A DNA stretch of 18,459 nt from Chrysochromulina tobinii (Eukaryota; Haptophyta; Prymnesiales; Chrysochromulinaceae): assembly GCA_001275005.1 (NCBI GenBank), contig JWZX01002099.1, forward strand, positions 1-18,459, in the 5' to 3' direction. The notes below the pieces were generated by a model, which saw only the letters and a list, made by a program, of their open reading frames with translations, ran no database searches and had not been told where the DNA came from. The position numbers were made by a program, and so were the translations under genes. This document shows, piece by piece, positions 16,369 to 18,459 of this stretch (positions within the stretch are counted from its first letter, which is position 1; each line of letters begins with the position of its first letter).

Positions 16369-18040
16369 TCACGCGTCAAAGACGCAGCTCAGGCTGTGCT
16401 CGTCGCGAGATGAGCGCCCAATCGTGGTGGTGAACCGGCCCGTCGCACGCCGCCACTCCTCTGAGGTGACGTCCCACACGGCGAGGTCGCGGTCGGAGAG
16501 CTCGAAGCGCAGCTCCTGCGCCTGGCCGGGCGCGAGCGGCGCCGTCTTGGCGAAGCCGCGCAGCAGCAGCGCCGGCTCAGCGTAGCCCGGCGGGAAGGCG
16601 AGGTAGAGCTGCGCCACCTCGGCGGCAGGGACAGCGCCGCTGTTGGTCATGTTGATCCGGAGTTCGAGGGCGGGCGTCGTGGCGGGCGTCTCTGCGCCCG
16701 CTGCGCTCGCTGAAATCGGCGGCAGATGGGGCGGTGGGCGTGAATGACCGGCCGCAAGGCTTAAAGCCCATCTTAGTCCGCAGGTGGTCGTTGAAGAGGC
16801 GTGGCGAGCCGCCGCAGGCCCACGAGCCATTGACCTTGTTGTAGCTGCACATGACCGCGGCGGCGCCCGCCTTCACGGCCGCCTCAAACGGTGGATAGTA
16901 CACCTCCCACAGGGCGCGATCTCCTGCATTCGAGCTCTCGGAGTTGCGATTCGTCTCTTGGCTATTGAGCACGAAGTGCTTGACGCATGCGGCGACGCCC
17001 GCACCCTGGACGCCCCGCACATACTCGGCCGTGAGTGCGGCGCCCAAATAAGGGTCCTCGCCGCTCAGGTACTCTGCGTTCCGCCCGTTCATCGCGACGC
17101 GCGCAACGTTGACCCCCGGGCCGAGGATGACATTCGCGCCCTTGGCCTTGAACTCCTCTCCGATTGCGCGCGCGTACCGGGAGACGAGGGCGCGGTCCCA
17201 GGTCGCCGCGGCCGCGAGGGCGCTCGGAAAGCTCGTGACTGTGCCGGTGATGCGCGAGTGCATCGTGCGGAAGCCGGCGCCCGCATCCTGCAGCCGAATC
17301 GAAGGGAGACCGAGCCAGGCTATGCCGCGGATGTTGCCGGTGTAGTGGCCGTAGCGCTGCGTGTAGCCATCCCAGCCGTAGCCGCGCAGGAGCTGGCCCT
17401 TCTCGTCCGCAGTGAGCCGATTGTGCGCAAGCTCGTGCGCCGCCTCCTCTGGCGAGCCGCCGAACCGACGCCACAGCGCGTGCGCGTCGCTCACCGCCGC
17501 GTCTTTCCCCACCAGACTCAGGGGCGCTGGAGGTGGGAAGGGCATGAGTGGCTCATTATGAGCTTCCGCGGAGGCCTGAGCGAGCGGGCCCAGGGGTGGT
17601 AGGGGCGGTGGCAGCGGAGCTGGAACCGCTGGAGGCGGCGGTAGAGCCTCTGGCGGCAGCGGCAGCAGCATCACTGGAGCCTGCGGCAGTGGAGCCTGCG
17701 GCAGCGGCGGCGGCGACGGCGGCGGCGGCGGCGGCGGCGGCGGCGACCATGAATATGACGGGGATGCCGGCGGCAGTGCGGGCAGTGTAGAATTGCTCGC
17801 GTGCTGCTCCGGAATGGCATAGATGGCCAAGAGGGACAACGCCGTGACGAGCGAGCCCAGGAGGAGGGCAAGGCACGAGTCTGTAGCCATCTGGCGCCAT
17901 CCGTAAACGATGGCGGGTCGCGCCAACTCTTTAGCTGCCGGCTCTTCATGCTTCTCATTTGGCGTCGGCTCCTCAGCTGCGGGCTCGCCATTCCTCTCCT
18001 CATCCTCCTCGTCCTCCTCTTCATCCTCGTCCTGCTCCAT
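16369..18040 (-). pseudogene. Type II membrane GH3 beta-glucosidase-like gene with internal deletion
   Basis: From the ATG at 18040 the protein starts with about 50 cytoplasmic residues rich in Asp and Glu. One membrane helix follows (about 55-75, CLALLLGSLVTALSLLAIYAI), then a polyproline stalk (about 86-175). The GH3 N-terminal domain spans about 205-427, including I-R-L-Q-D-A-G-A-G-F-R-T, N-V-I-L-G-P-G-V-N-V-A-R, E-Y-L-S-G-E-D-P-Y-L-G and C-V-K-H-F-V-L-N-S-Q-E-T-N-R-N. It then has M-C-S-Y-N-K-V-N-G and stops matching after M-G-F-K (position 16760). In the family G-F-V-M-S-D-W follows, with the nucleophile Asp. Here it is absent, as is the whole GH3 C-terminal domain. The next recognisable part is the FnIII-like domain in a different frame (about 16690 to the stop at 16369). 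That part includes L-E-L-R-I-N-M-T-N-S-G and V-A-Q-L-Y-L-A-F-P. Read straight on, the first frame ends at 16577. A splice or a frame shift would be needed to join them, and no normal intron fits. Confidence 0.75.
17704..17746. repeat. CGG/CCG trinucleotide repeat in the polyproline stalk
   Basis: A nearly pure run of GGC triplets on the plus strand, interrupted once by GAC, encodes nine or more consecutive prolines and a serine on the minus strand. Length variation at such a run would alter the stalk length without changing frame. Confidence 0.9.
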
Positions 18041-18292
18041 AGACCTCGTCTTCCAGGCTAGGTACAAACGCGTTGACGGTGGTGAAGCATCAGCATCTTG
18101 TGACGAAAGTCGAGCGAATCGAGTGCCTTTGCGGCCCACCCGCCGACGTCCATGGGTTCAGCGTCCTGGAGACCGCGACGAGCGCCCCGAAATCAGGATT
18201 CAGGTACGGAAGCGAACGGGGTACTGTATCGATAGTGCTGCCGCACCGGTCGGGCTGTGGGGATATCTGTGACGGGTATCTTAGCCTTTGGG
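18041..18292. other. Upstream region of the GH3-like gene
   Basis: The GH3 frame stays open upstream to about 18139 without another ATG, so this may be leader. I see no separate gene here. Confidence 0.5.
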
Positions 18293-18300
18293 TATATAAT
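18293..18300. promoter_or_regulatory. TATA box (TATATAAT)
   Basis: GGGTATATAATG is a strong TATA-type sequence. On the plus strand it precedes the hairpin and A/B-box cluster by 12-60 bases. On the minus strand it reads TATATACCC and could instead serve the GH3-like gene, 250 bases away. I cannot decide between these. Confidence 0.5.
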
Positions 18301-18311
18301 GATTGAGGATT

Positions 18312-18350
18312 CCTCAGGCCGTTCCATGTTGGGCATGTATCGGCCTGAGG
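18312..18350 (+). repeat. Perfect 10 bp inverted repeat (hairpin)
   Basis: CCTCAGGCCG (18312-18321) and CGGCCTGAGG (18341-18350) are exact reverse complements with a 19-base loop. It starts 12 bases after the TATA box, so it could form the 5' end of a small RNA. Confidence 0.9.
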
Positions 18351-18351
18351 T

Positions 18352-18418
18352 TAGCGCACAAGGACGGCGAGGCCCCTCCGAGGCGATGCCATCGCCCCGG
18401 GGTTCGAAACCGTGCGCT
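18352..18418 (+). ncRNA. Candidate Pol III small RNA or tRNA-derived element
   Basis: AGCGCAC (18353-18359) pairs exactly with GTGCGCT (18412-18418), giving a 66-base unit closed by a 7 bp stem, the length of a tRNA acceptor stem. Inside it GGCGAT (18382-18387) pairs with ATCGCC (18391-18396). GGTTCGAAACC at 18401-18411 matches the B-box / T-loop consensus. TAGCGCACAAGG at 18352-18363 fits the A-box pattern with one departure. It is not a normal tRNA: the T stem pairs at only two positions if the acceptor stem forms, and I see no proper anticodon arm. It may be a tRNA-derived SINE head, a degenerate tRNA, or an unrelated Pol III RNA. The window ends too soon to see a T-run terminator. Confidence 0.4.
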
Positions 18419-18459
18419 GTACGATATGTACACCTATTGTATGAGGGAAGGTACTTCTC

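Noticed and set aside
18352-18418. Canonical tRNA gene
   Set aside because: B-box-like T-loop and a 7 bp closing stem are present, but the T stem has only two pairs and no proper D or anticodon arm can be drawn, so I report it only as a candidate Pol III element.

Overview
This window looks like nuclear DNA of a unicellular eukaryotic alga, most plausibly a haptophyte or similar phytoplankton. It is GC-rich and its genes lie one by one on both strands with AT-richer spacers. One gene has a canonical spliceosomal intron (GTAAG to polypyrimidine-CAG). The proteins are eukaryotic in type: an LC8-type dynein light chain, an exostosin-family glycosyltransferase, a pherophorin-like proline-rich wall protein and a membrane-anchored GH3 glycosidase. 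The lineage is inferred from gene content and base composition only; I could not test it by search.

Left part (1 to 4614). A gene entering from the left edge ends at 558 and carries a C-terminal helix-turn-helix like that of RecQ/WRN helicases. A multi-exon gene for an unrecognised four-helix membrane protein follows (1137-2449). After a 1.26 kb spacer with perfect or near-perfect hairpins comes a compact single-exon dynein light chain gene (3706-4059).

Middle and right part (4615 to 18040). Nearly every gene here concerns extracellular carbohydrate or the cell surface. In order: a secreted SGNH/PC-esterase-like acyl esterase (+), a pherophorin-like proline-rich membrane protein (+), a two-domain HtrL/YibB-GT8 glycosyltransferase fusion (-), a second glycosyltransferase-like gene (-), a GT11-like fucosyltransferase (+), a GT47 exostosin-like glycosyltransferase (+), and a type II membrane GH3 beta-glucosidase-like gene (-). 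The last has lost the middle of the protein, including the nucleophile segment and the whole GH3 C-terminal domain. Four glycosyltransferase-type genes lie within about 6.4 kb, which is unusual in a nuclear genome. They may act together on a Golgi-made surface glycan such as scale, wall or mucilage polysaccharide. That joint role is inference.

The region also shows recent local rearrangement. A 61-64 bp segment is duplicated between the start of one glycosyltransferase and the tail of the next, next to a TCTCG microsatellite. There is a 39 bp in-frame tandem duplication inside the GT11 gene, and several minisatellites lie in the spacers. At the right edge (18293-18418) a TATA box, a perfect hairpin, A-box- and B-box-like sequences and a 7 bp closing stem together suggest a small Pol III-type RNA gene or tRNA-derived element.
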